From: CAVSWT01 sp963782985
Lineage (GTDB): Bacteria; Bacteroidota; Ignavibacteria; Ignavibacteriales; Ignavibacteriaceae
Direction: 5' to 3'
Length of the DNA stretch: 64,000 nucleotides
Assembly: GCA_963782985.1 (NCBI GenBank)
Contig: CAWALU010000014.1
Coordinates: 348,903 to 412,902, forward strand
Part shown: in pieces, positions 36,119 through 44,714 of the stretch
Numbering within the stretch: position 1 is the stretch's first letter
How the letters are laid out: each line of letters begins with the position of its first letter
Notes under the pieces: generated by a model
The model's input: only the letters and a program-made list of their open reading frames with translations
What the model was told of the DNA's origin: nothing
The model's database searches: none
Made by a program: the position numbers and the translations under genes

Positions 36119-37867
36119 TTATTGAATGTTTTTAAATTTAACCGTTATAGTTCTTGTTTCGCTTGGGGACAATTCAGTAATATAAATTTTTAGCTGATTT
36201 TTCTCTTTATCAAAATCAAATTTCATTTTATTTTTTTCGTTAAATATTTCAAAAGCATTTTGCGCATAAATTTCGCCGATGAAAGCTCCCACGGCAAAAT
36301 TTTCAGCCTTAACCTTATTTAAATTTTTAATTTCAATTTGCAAAGATTCTTCTTTTTCATTTATTATTGAAACGGATAAATTATTTTTAATGCGCTGCCA
36401 CTCACTAATTTTATTGGCGGTAGTGATCCACGAATTATTTTCTTTAAATTTATCGATACAAATTCTAAGAGCTTCAACATTATCTTTTAAGCATTGAAGC
36501 TGAGAGTGATAATATAAAACGTAAAGTCCGCCTTCGTCATTAACTCTGGAATAATCAAGTAAATATTTTTCAGCCTGCTTTTTATAATCGTCAATTTTAA
36601 ATCTTATCAAAAGATCATAATCGTCATAACCGGTTTCCGGAATAATCAGCAAATTATTTTCTTCATCATAAAATTGCGGAACCGATCTATCTTCAATATT
36701 ATCTGATGCAAGTAATGTATAGTTTAATTTTTTTAATGCTTCAATTGTGTTTTTATCGTAAACTGTTTCCGGCGGACGAAATGCAAATATTTTTCTTCCG
36801 CTTTTTGATTCAAGTTTAATTCTTGCTGATAGTAGCCTATCGTATTGCTGATCATAAGACTGCCATCGAAATACATCGTGATTGTCACCGTGCAGACCAA
36901 TGTCTCCATTTTCCAAAATTTGATTTAATATTTCGTTATCCATAACATCGGTTAAAATGTAATATTGTCCTTCAACCTTTTCTTCGTTAAGAATTTTTAT
37001 TGCATTTATAATATTTTCAAATTCATATTCAACGTCGCAGGAAATAATTACGGCAGACTGTTTTCCAAATTGCCAGTTTTCAATCCAGGCGGTGTTTTTA
37101 TTTTGAAGCCACGAAATGCAATTAATTAGCAAATCATTTAAAACGTGCTGATGAACTTTTGTCCCGACAACTTCATTAAAATCAAACCCGATCCAAACAA
37201 ATTTGCCATTCCATTTTTTGCCGTAAGCTATTGCCGTAGTTAGCGAATCTTCCGGCAAACCAGCATAAGGGAAATCATCATTATACCAGTTGCCCAGAGC
37301 CTTTGTGTTAATAGAATTTATTTTTGCTCGCATCGGTTGCTCCGATGTCGTAACTCTTAATCTAAAACCAGCGGGAATATTTTTTGAAAGAGGAGCGCTG
37401 CCTTTAATGGTATGAATTTTACTCATTTCAGATTTGGCTATTTTATTTTGCAGCGAAAGTCCAAATATAGAATTTAATATTTCATTGCTGCGAACTTTCC
37501 CGGACTCATCTTTTTCGCCAACCAACTTATTTGCTAAAATTGAATTTCCATCTTTTAAAAATAATTCGACGCTGCTGATTTCATTATCGCTTAAAGCAAC
37601 GGAGCTGGGAAGTATCAGTAATGAAAATTCATCGGACAAATTTGATTCTAATTCATCATCGGTGATAACCGCGTAATCAATTTTATTTTGAATAAAAAAT
37701 AATTCCCAAAATGTAATTTGATCCTGCACAAAGGTTGAATTTGAGCTTAATAATTTTTCAGTGTATTGAGAATATAACAGCGCGACTTTCCCATTTTTAT
37801 TTTTCCCCGCAGCATTATAGCCAACAAGCAAAATTAAAATTAATAATATCTTTAAAACCGCTTTCAT
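36119..37867 (-). CDS. exported GATase-like plus NodB-like polysaccharide deacetylase
   Basis: 582 residues with a signal peptide (MKAVLKILLILILLVGYNAA). Residues about 25-255 resemble a class I glutamine amidotransferase-like fold (VALLYSQYTEKLL, LLILPSSVALSDNEI, VWIGFDFNEVVG) without an obvious catalytic triad. Residues about 270-480 are a NodB deacetylase domain: IISCDVEYEF (Asp278), LHGDNH (metal-binding His326 and His330) and FAFRPPETVYD (Arg-Pro-Pro). The C-terminal 90 residues look beta-rich. Likely removes acetyl groups from an extracellular amino-sugar polymer, like PgaB. The paralogue next door (start 39771, gap of five bases) has lost these catalytic residues. Confidence 0.8.
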   Translation of the reverse strand: MKAVLKILLILILLVGYNAAGKNKNGKVALLYSQYTEKLLSSNSTFVQDQITFWELFFIQNKIDYAVITDDELESNLSDEFSLLILPSSVALSDNEISSVELFLKDGNSILANKLVGEKDESGKVRSNEILNSIFGLSLQNKIAKSEMSKIHTIKGSAPLSKNIPAGFRLRVTTSEQPMRAKINSINTKALGNWYNDDFPYAGLPEDSLTTAIAYGKKWNGKFVWIGFDFNEVVGTKVHQHVLNDLLINCISWLQNKNTAWIENWQFGKQSAVIISCDVEYEFENIINAIKILNEEKVEGQYYILTDVMDNEILNQILENGDIGLHGDNHDVFRWQSYDQQYDRLLSARIKLESKSGRKIFAFRPPETVYDKNTIEALKKLNYTLLASDNIEDRSVPQFYDEENNLLIIPETGYDDYDLLIRFKIDDYKKQAEKYLLDYSRVNDEGGLYVLYYHSQLQCLKDNVEALRICIDKFKENNSWITTANKISEWQRIKNNLSVSIINEKEESLQIEIKNLNKVKAENFAVGAFIGEIYAQNAFEIFNEKNKMKFDFDKEKNQLKIYITELSPSETRTITVKFKNIQ

Positions 37868-37872
37868 ATTAA

Positions 37873-39771
37873 TTAAGTGTTTGGTTTATCATAATCTATA
37901 TAATACGTTCTTGATTCGCTTTCAGTCAATCCATCAATGTAAACGTAAAGTATTTTTGTTTCTTTATTGTATTTATATTTGGCAAGTTTTGTGCCGATTA
38001 GTTCCGAGCTTAAAGAAATATTTTTTGCATCAACAATCATATCCACCTCTACTACAAGGTCGTTAATTGTGTCTTTACCCGGATTGGAAATTGTAAAAGC
38101 TACGCGCCTATCGCCACGCTTCTCCACTCTTAATTCTACATAACTTCTTTTCTCATACCATTTTTGGATTTCTTCAAAAGTAGCGATCCAAAAGTTCTTC
38201 TTCTTGAGATCATCAATTACATCCTTCACCACATTAATATATTCGGGCTTTGCTTGTATATCAGAATGAAACTTATAAATATACATACCGCTTTCAAACA
38301 ACACTTTGTCAATATCTTCTTGGTATGTATATCGCTGAAAATTTAAATCAGTCAAACCCAAATCCCGTATAACCTCATAATCATCTTTAGAGGTTTTGGA
38401 CATAGAAAAAATGCGTTGATCTCCTCTGATAATAGTTTTAGGAATTGATCTATCAGAAAGCGAGTCAGACAGAACATATTTAAATCCCGCATTTATAAAC
38501 GCTTTAATATCGCTTTCATTATTGACGCCATCTAACGGCAGCGCGCCCACAACTTTATTTCGCAAGGCATATTCCAATCTTTTTTTTGAACGAATTAATT
38601 TTTCGGTTTTGATTTTTACGTTGTCAACCTTATCTAACGAATCATTTTTAAGATTTGACAAATCAAAATTCACCAAGGCGGCAACCTCGCCATAATTTTT
38701 TAGTTGTTTAATTATATCAGAATATTTTTCGGCTGAATAAGGATCAACCAAAAAAGTAGATTTAATTCTTTCCTCTCTTAAAATTTCAAGAAGGGCTTTT
38801 ATATTTTCAACTTCATTTGAAAGAACGGGAGTGATAACCGCCGCGGCGTTATATCCTCTAGGCCAATCCCGCACGTAAGCAATGGGAGTGTAAGTAAGCC
38901 AATGAATAGAATTTTGAAAAAGTCTGTCAAAATACAGGTAGTCGTCGTGAGCGCCTAAAATGGAATTGATTTCAAATCCCATCCAAATAAATCTGCCATG
39001 CCCATATTTACCATAAACAATTCCGGCGCTTTTTTTAATTTCGTTTCTAATCAAACCTTCTTCAAGTCTGTAGTTGTACCAAAAACTAACTTGAGTAGTG
39101 CGCGGATCTAAAACTTCCACCGCCATTGGGCGATCCCACGTTGCAACTTTTAGAGGGAAGCCTGTCGGGACGTTGGCAGTGATTGGCAAGCCGCTGCGAA
39201 TAGTATGAACTTTTGTAGCTTCATCATTTGAAATCTCTTTTGTAAATCTGATTCCAAAAACTTCAGAGAAAAAATCCCAGCCCCGCCACTTACCATCATC
39301 AGAATAAGAAGCGGTACCGCCGGTTGCAAAAATGCTTCCGCCTTTGTCTAAATATTTTTTTAGCTGAATAATCTCTTTATCACTTAATGACTTTGCGCCC
39401 GGCATAATGATTAGGCTGTACTTATAATGTTTGCTAAGTTCGATGGTACTATCATTTATAATTTCATAATTGAATCCAATTGCAGTTATAAATTTTTCCC
39501 AGGTTTTAATATTCTCAGTTAACCAATCGCCATTATTATTTAATAAATTTTTTGTGTATTGAGAATTAAGAATTGCCACTTTCCCTTTTTTGCCGTTAAA
39601 CGCTTCTTTAAAAAGTTTTGAATTAGGTATGAAATCATCGGCGGAAAGCCTGCCATAAACCCCTCGAAGAACGTAGATATAAATAAAAACCGCGCCGATT
39701 GCTATTACTAACCCGGCAAGAATAATTAACGCTTGATTAATACTTTTATATTTTGTTTTTTTTATCGCCAT
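37873..39771 (-). CDS. membrane-anchored paralogue of the NodB-like protein, catalytic residues missing
   Basis: 632 residues with one N-terminal membrane helix (about 15-37) and the same two-domain plan as the downstream gene: GATase-like part starting GKVAILNSQYTKNLL (compare GKVALLYSQYTEKLL), with LIIMPGAKSLSDKEII and FIWMGFEIN, then a NodB-like part. There the motif 1 Asp is gone (VITPVLSNEVE), the HxxxH is gone (ALVNFDLSN) and the RPP motif is replaced by GALPLDG. It is therefore probably a non-catalytic partner anchored in the inner membrane, perhaps holding the polymer or the active deacetylase. It overlaps the upstream small membrane protein gene by ten bases. Confidence 0.75.
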   Translation of the reverse strand: MAIKKTKYKSINQALIILAGLVIAIGAVFIYIYVLRGVYGRLSADDFIPNSKLFKEAFNGKKGKVAILNSQYTKNLLNNNGDWLTENIKTWEKFITAIGFNYEIINDSTIELSKHYKYSLIIMPGAKSLSDKEIIQLKKYLDKGGSIFATGGTASYSDDGKWRGWDFFSEVFGIRFTKEISNDEATKVHTIRSGLPITANVPTGFPLKVATWDRPMAVEVLDPRTTQVSFWYNYRLEEGLIRNEIKKSAGIVYGKYGHGRFIWMGFEINSILGAHDDYLYFDRLFQNSIHWLTYTPIAYVRDWPRGYNAAAVITPVLSNEVENIKALLEILREERIKSTFLVDPYSAEKYSDIIKQLKNYGEVAALVNFDLSNLKNDSLDKVDNVKIKTEKLIRSKKRLEYALRNKVVGALPLDGVNNESDIKAFINAGFKYVLSDSLSDRSIPKTIIRGDQRIFSMSKTSKDDYEVIRDLGLTDLNFQRYTYQEDIDKVLFESGMYIYKFHSDIQAKPEYINVVKDVIDDLKKKNFWIATFEEIQKWYEKRSYVELRVEKRGDRRVAFTISNPGKDTINDLVVEVDMIVDAKNISLSSELIGTKLAKYKYNKETKILYVYIDGLTESESRTYYIDYDKPNT

Positions 39772-40205
39772 CTAATTTTAGAAACGTTCTCATCCTCAAT
39801 TGGCGGAACATAACCTTCAGTAGTGTATTTTAAAAATTTTTCATCTTGCCTAATCCGAAGCTCGCTTTCAGTTTTATTTACTTCAATATTCATTCTTTGT
39901 TTATGAAGAGGTCCAGGTTTACCTCGCTGTATTATCTCTTTCCTTTTCGGGATTTCTTTTATTTTTTCGCTTACTATTTTTTCAACATATTCCTTATCAA
40001 AATTGTTTCTATTTTTTTCAAAAGAATATTTTAGTTCTTCCAAAGGCGTAAGCAGCTCTCCCTGCATTGCCGCCGGTTTGCGCGCTTGAATTGTTTCTCC
40101 TTTTCTTTCCCTCACCTTATATAATATGTACGCGCCTATTGCAAGTATAAACGTTGAAATAGTTGCCACCAGAATTATTGTGGACAGTATTGGTATTAGT
40201 TCCAT
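39762..40205 (-). CDS. small single-helix membrane protein in the exopolysaccharide operon
   Basis: 147 residues, not recognised as a known family. One N-terminal membrane helix (LSTIILVATISTFILAIGAY), then a highly charged, mostly helical cytoplasmic-looking tail with repeated Lys/Glu/Arg (RKPAAMQGELLTPLEELKYS, KIVSEKIKEIPKRKEIIQRG) and a C-terminal SKIRWR. Position between the GT2 synthase (27 bases upstream) and the deacetylase-like genes suggests a small accessory subunit of the synthase, like PgaD in location but not in sequence. Confidence 0.6.
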   Translation of the reverse strand: MELIPILSTIILVATISTFILAIGAYILYKVRERKGETIQARKPAAMQGELLTPLEELKYSFEKNRNNFDKEYVEKIVSEKIKEIPKRKEIIQRGKPGPLHKQRMNIEVNKTESELRIRQDEKFLKYTTEGYVPPIEDENVSKIRWR

Positions 40206-40232
40206 AAAAACCTCTTGAAATAAAAAATAGTT

Positions 40233-41633
40233 TTAAGCTTTTGCAGTTCCGACACGTTCTAATTTTCCCCAGCCCATTTTAATTCCTAAAAATTCTTCAA
40301 TAGTTGACATTGCTTTGCAGATGTCAATTATTAGAATAAAAAACATTCTATAAATAATAGCATAGCCCACCAATCGGAATTCTTCTTTTTCAACTGCAAC
40401 GCAATAAAGAGCAGTTGCAAGATCGAGCAAAGCCAGACCCGCCCACCAAAAGAAAATTAAATTTGAAAGTCCAAACACAAGCGCCGCCACAATAAAAAAT
40501 AAGTTTGCGGCTATGTTCATTGCGGGCCAGATTAGTGCTTCATAAAACATTGTCCACAAAATAAAAGTATCCCCCGCGTTAATTGTGGGGTTAAGCATAA
40601 TTTTTTTATGCTTTCTTATAGATTGAATAATCCCTCTCGTCCACCTGTATCTTTGCTTTAACAATTGTTGAAGTTTTACGGGCGCTTCAGTATACGAAAC
40701 AGAATTTGGTTCGTAATAAATTTTCCAACCCGCCGCCAACAGCTTTAAAGTTAAATCTGCATCTTCAGCAAAAGTATCGCTGGAATAAAACCCTGCGTCA
40801 ATAATTGCCTGCTTTCGAAATAAACCAATCGGACCGGGAATAATATTTACCAAACCAACAAAGCTCTGCGCGCTTCGAGCCATATTTAATCCTTCAATAT
40901 ATTCTAAAGCTTGAAGATCAGTAAAAAACTTTTTACGATTTAAAACTTTTACATTCCCCGCAACCGCTCCAATTTTGGAATTTTCAAAATGACGGATAGC
41001 AATCTTTAAAGCATTTGAAGATAATTGTGAATCCCCATCCATGCATAAAACAAAGTCAGCGTTTGAATATTTTATTCCCGCGTTTAGCGCCTGCGACTTG
41101 CCTCCGTTGGGACGATTTATTAATGAGACTTTTATTTTTGAATGTTTGCCCTCCTTAAATCCCACTAATTCTTCAGCCGCTTCCGCGGTTCCATCGGTTG
41201 AGCCGTCGTTAACAATTATAATTTCATAGTTTTCATAATCAAGTTCCAATAAAGAATTAATGGATTGGCGAACAACTTTCTCTTCATTATAAATAGGTAC
41301 TATAATAGAAACGAATGGCGAATAACCATTAGTGGATTTATAAGTGTATTCATTTAAATAAAGATATGCCATAATTAAAATGGCAAAATATCTTACGAGC
41401 AGAATAAACAAAAAAATTACGAGAGCCACAATTGCGGCATATTCCAAAAGAGAACTGACAGAAAGCGCCGTCATAGGCAAAGTGTAAATTATTAAGAAGA
41501 GTAACAGCGCGGATAAAATGCCGCTGATAATTATTCTTCTCAAATATTTTTTGCTGGCATTTTCTTTTGAAGAATCGTCATGAATATCTTCAATTAAAAT
41601 TTCTTGCTTTTTTATGAATGATTTTGACTGCAT
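40233..41633 (-). CDS. processive family 2 glycosyltransferase (PgaC-like)
   Basis: 466 residues. Two membrane helices near 32-52 and 60-92, a GT-A catalytic domain (about 105-335) and further helices near 355-455. The processive synthase motifs are complete: VNDGS (Asp143), MDGDS (Asp199 and Asp201), FAEDADL (Glu290-Asp291) and QRYRW (327-331). This is the pattern of beta-glycan synthases such as PgaC, NodC and hyaluronan synthase, which polymerise and export a sugar chain. The nearby NodB-like deacetylase suggests an N-acetylated amino sugar, but the donor sugar is not proven. Confidence 0.88.
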   Translation of the reverse strand: MQSKSFIKKQEILIEDIHDDSSKENASKKYLRRIIISGILSALLLFLIIYTLPMTALSVSSLLEYAAIVALVIFLFILLVRYFAILIMAYLYLNEYTYKSTNGYSPFVSIIVPIYNEEKVVRQSINSLLELDYENYEIIIVNDGSTDGTAEAAEELVGFKEGKHSKIKVSLINRPNGGKSQALNAGIKYSNADFVLCMDGDSQLSSNALKIAIRHFENSKIGAVAGNVKVLNRKKFFTDLQALEYIEGLNMARSAQSFVGLVNIIPGPIGLFRKQAIIDAGFYSSDTFAEDADLTLKLLAAGWKIYYEPNSVSYTEAPVKLQQLLKQRYRWTRGIIQSIRKHKKIMLNPTINAGDTFILWTMFYEALIWPAMNIAANLFFIVAALVFGLSNLIFFWWAGLALLDLATALYCVAVEKEEFRLVGYAIIYRMFFILIIDICKAMSTIEEFLGIKMGWGKLERVGTAKA

Positions 41634-41831
41634 AAGAAAATGATATTATTATATGTTTGTCATTTTGCCAATTATAATGCCACGCATTTATTTAGTTTTT
41701 ATGTTAGATAATATTTTGATATCTCATAATGCAACAAAAAATGTGCGCTAATTTTTTTTTGTATCGAATTAAAACAAATAAAATAATTAAAACTTTTTAA
41801 CGTAATTAAAATGGAAGTATTTATTTCTAAA

Positions 41832-44702
41832 CTAAATGCCCCAATAAATTCCTGTAAAAAAACTTAGCGAGCTGTATCCATCATTATTTCTTATTGTACT
41901 GCCCGCTGTAATGTTGGCTTGAATTGTTAAGTTCTCTAAAATTTTATAGTCTGCCGTGCCATGCGCTTCTCTTAATACAAAATTGGTTTGAGTAATCAAT
42001 CCTACTTTAGCGCCTACCGAAATATTTGTGTTTTCATTCTTTATGATTTGTACATCGCCCCATAAACTATGGGATTCAAAATTTTTGGGTGAATAATAAA
42101 AGGCGGAAACTTTTTTGTAATTTTCAAAATGATATTCATATCCCAAAACTAAATCGCTAAAAATTTCTTTGCCCAATTTAAATTCAAAATCGTTGCCGGA
42201 ATTTTTATCATATACATACACGTACGAATATCTTCCCGACAAAATAATCTGATTCAAATTTTTATACTCCCCTTCAAAACTGTACTGATCGGCTTTTAGT
42301 CTATTGTTTATAAGTTGGCTTGAATACAACAATTGCGCGGCGTCTATTGAATTATATTCAGCGTTAAAAAGATATTCATCTTTCTTTTCTGCTTTAAGCG
42401 ATGCCTGAAAAATCTCTCTTGAATTTGTATCGTTAAAAAAAGTTCTGCCGTAAGCAGAGCTAAAAGTAAATACGCTTGCAAACCTTAAATACAGATGTCC
42501 TTTTATAATATTTAAATAAAGATTTTTCGAAACAGAATCAGAATTAAAGCTTCCATTAAACACGCTGCCGGCAATCGATAAAAATTTTGTTACACCTATT
42601 TCAAGTTTAACGCCCCGAAGGTTATACAAAAAACTTTGATTGTCAGTAAATAAATTGTACTCCGGTGAAAGCAAAATATAATTTGGGAAACTTCCGTTAT
42701 TCGATGCGGAATTTAGCCAGCCCAGCCTTTGCTTAATTATAAAAGACGAAGGCGCTTTCGAAAGCATTTCTTCATAAATTTTTCTTGCGCTTTCAGGCTG
42801 ATTGTTTTGAACATAAGCGTCTCCCAACATTAATTTTATTTCAGCGTCATCAGGATTTTTGGAAGCCAATTCCTTTAAATGAATTAATGCTTTTACAGAA
42901 TCGCTGCTCCAGAAATAAACTTTTCCTCTTTGCTTGTCTATTTCATAATCATAAGAATTTTTTAATAAACTATCGTAGATAGCAATTGCAGAACTATATT
43001 TTTTTGCACAGACATAAGCATTAGCCATTTCCAAAGCTATTTGTTTATCCAATAAAATATTTTCTTTTTTTGATTCGGAAATATATTCGGCGTAATTAGT
43101 TATGGCTTCCTCGCATTTTTCTTTAAAAGCTAATTCCCTCGCCTTCTCCAACTTATTAAAAAGCGTCGCTTCGCTATCGCGTTTAACTTGAAGGTCAAGC
43201 ATGTATTTCAATCTATTTAAATCAAAATTATCAGTGCTTATTTTTTCAGCTAAGGAAGCATAATTTCTCGCGGATTCGTATTCTTTCATTTGAAATTTTA
43301 AAGCGCCCATTGTAATTAAAGCCTGAAAGTTATTCGGATCTTTATTTAGAATGAAGAGTAAATCTTTCTCGGCTTCGTCAAGATTTCGATTTAACCAAAC
43401 TGATAATTGTGCGTTTAACAATTTATATTTTATACTATCCGGACTTTTATCAATTAATATATTTGTCTGCTCCAAAGCGTGTTTAAAATCTTTGTTGTAC
43501 GCGTAATTCTTCGCCAGTTTAAAATGCATCTCTAAATCATTCGGCTTCAGCAATAAATAATCTTGATACATTTTTATTGCTTTGTCGTGCTGTTTAGTTA
43601 TAGCATAATATTCGCCGAGTTTCTCAATCGATTTTTTATCAGAAGGATTTTTGAGCAGATTATTTTCAAGCGCTTTTATTTTTTCATCGTAATAATTTTT
43701 TCTGAAAGAAATTACAGCGTTTGAAAGAGAATCATATTTAGAATCTTCATTATCACTTAACAGAATTTGAAGTTGATTGTAGGCTTCTTCCATTCGATTA
43801 GCTTTCATCAATTCATTAATTAATGAAACACGGATTTCATTATTGGAAGAATCCGTTTTTAATATTTTATAATATTTATCAATAGGGTAAACAAATTTTT
43901 TGTTTGGAAAATAAGTTCCGTAATATTTTCTGTACCTTGACGATGTATCATTTACAGTATAAATGTAACCCTTCCCTTTTACGCGGTCTAATCCATCCAT
44001 TGCTTCTTTAAAGAAGGGACGCAATTCCAAAGCATGTTCAAAAGCATTTAATGCGTTGTGTTTTTTACCAAGCCACATTTCAAAATATCCGAACCTCGAC
44101 CAAATTCTATGATCGCCGTGATATTTGTCGGAATATTTTTTTAAGATCGGCTCGCCCTTTTTTATATGATTATTCTTTGCCAGAATTTCAGTGTATCTAA
44201 TAATTTCATCTGCGGAAGGTTCTTCGCGGCTTAAATATTTATCATACCAATCTTCTGCGGTAAGCCATTCGCCAAGATTTTTAAATGCTTTTCCAACTTG
44301 CAAATAATTTTCAGCGTTGTTTGGATTGATTTCAATTTCGCGCCGGTAGCCTTCAATATTATTATAAAGAATTGAATACCAGGCATTTGTAGTTCGTTTA
44401 AGGTTGGAATTTATTTCGGAATTTTTTGGTTCTAATTTTCTGGCTGAACGAAAATCATAAACAGCTAATTCAAACTGTGATCTCTTTTCATAACACAGCC
44501 CGCGTAAATTATAGCCTTGGGCTTGCTGGGGTTTTGCTGAAATGTATTTATTTAAAAGATCTATTGCTTCCCCATATCTCCCATCTTTCATTTCACTCAA
44601 CGCTTCATTCTTTAGTTCATCGGCATTAGTTTGCGCAAAAATATTTGTAAAAATAAAAATGGATAAGAAAATAATTTTAAGCAGAGAGAAATATTTTATC
44701 AT
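41832..44702 (-). CDS. TPR-repeat outer-membrane protein with C-terminal beta-barrel
   Basis: 956 residues with a signal peptide (MIKYFSLLKIIFLSIFIFTN). About residues 25-650 are tetratricopeptide repeats (for example EAIDLLNKYISAKPQQAQGY and DKAIKMYQDYLLLKPNDLEM). About 690-956 is a run of alternating strands ending in an aromatic residue near the terminus (FFTGIYWGI), like an outer-membrane barrel of the YaiO/PgaA type. TPR plus barrel is the plan of PgaA, the exporter of deacetylated poly-GlcNAc. The 198-base gap to the GT2 gene has no other gene. Starts 12 bases after the KaiC-like gene. Confidence 0.82.
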   Translation of the reverse strand: MIKYFSLLKIIFLSIFIFTNIFAQTNADELKNEALSEMKDGRYGEAIDLLNKYISAKPQQAQGYNLRGLCYEKRSQFELAVYDFRSARKLEPKNSEINSNLKRTTNAWYSILYNNIEGYRREIEINPNNAENYLQVGKAFKNLGEWLTAEDWYDKYLSREEPSADEIIRYTEILAKNNHIKKGEPILKKYSDKYHGDHRIWSRFGYFEMWLGKKHNALNAFEHALELRPFFKEAMDGLDRVKGKGYIYTVNDTSSRYRKYYGTYFPNKKFVYPIDKYYKILKTDSSNNEIRVSLINELMKANRMEEAYNQLQILLSDNEDSKYDSLSNAVISFRKNYYDEKIKALENNLLKNPSDKKSIEKLGEYYAITKQHDKAIKMYQDYLLLKPNDLEMHFKLAKNYAYNKDFKHALEQTNILIDKSPDSIKYKLLNAQLSVWLNRNLDEAEKDLLFILNKDPNNFQALITMGALKFQMKEYESARNYASLAEKISTDNFDLNRLKYMLDLQVKRDSEATLFNKLEKARELAFKEKCEEAITNYAEYISESKKENILLDKQIALEMANAYVCAKKYSSAIAIYDSLLKNSYDYEIDKQRGKVYFWSSDSVKALIHLKELASKNPDDAEIKLMLGDAYVQNNQPESARKIYEEMLSKAPSSFIIKQRLGWLNSASNNGSFPNYILLSPEYNLFTDNQSFLYNLRGVKLEIGVTKFLSIAGSVFNGSFNSDSVSKNLYLNIIKGHLYLRFASVFTFSSAYGRTFFNDTNSREIFQASLKAEKKDEYLFNAEYNSIDAAQLLYSSQLINNRLKADQYSFEGEYKNLNQIILSGRYSYVYVYDKNSGNDFEFKLGKEIFSDLVLGYEYHFENYKKVSAFYYSPKNFESHSLWGDVQIIKNENTNISVGAKVGLITQTNFVLREAHGTADYKILENLTIQANITAGSTIRNNDGYSSLSFFTGIYWGI

Positions 44703-44714
44703 TAAAAAGCTTTT

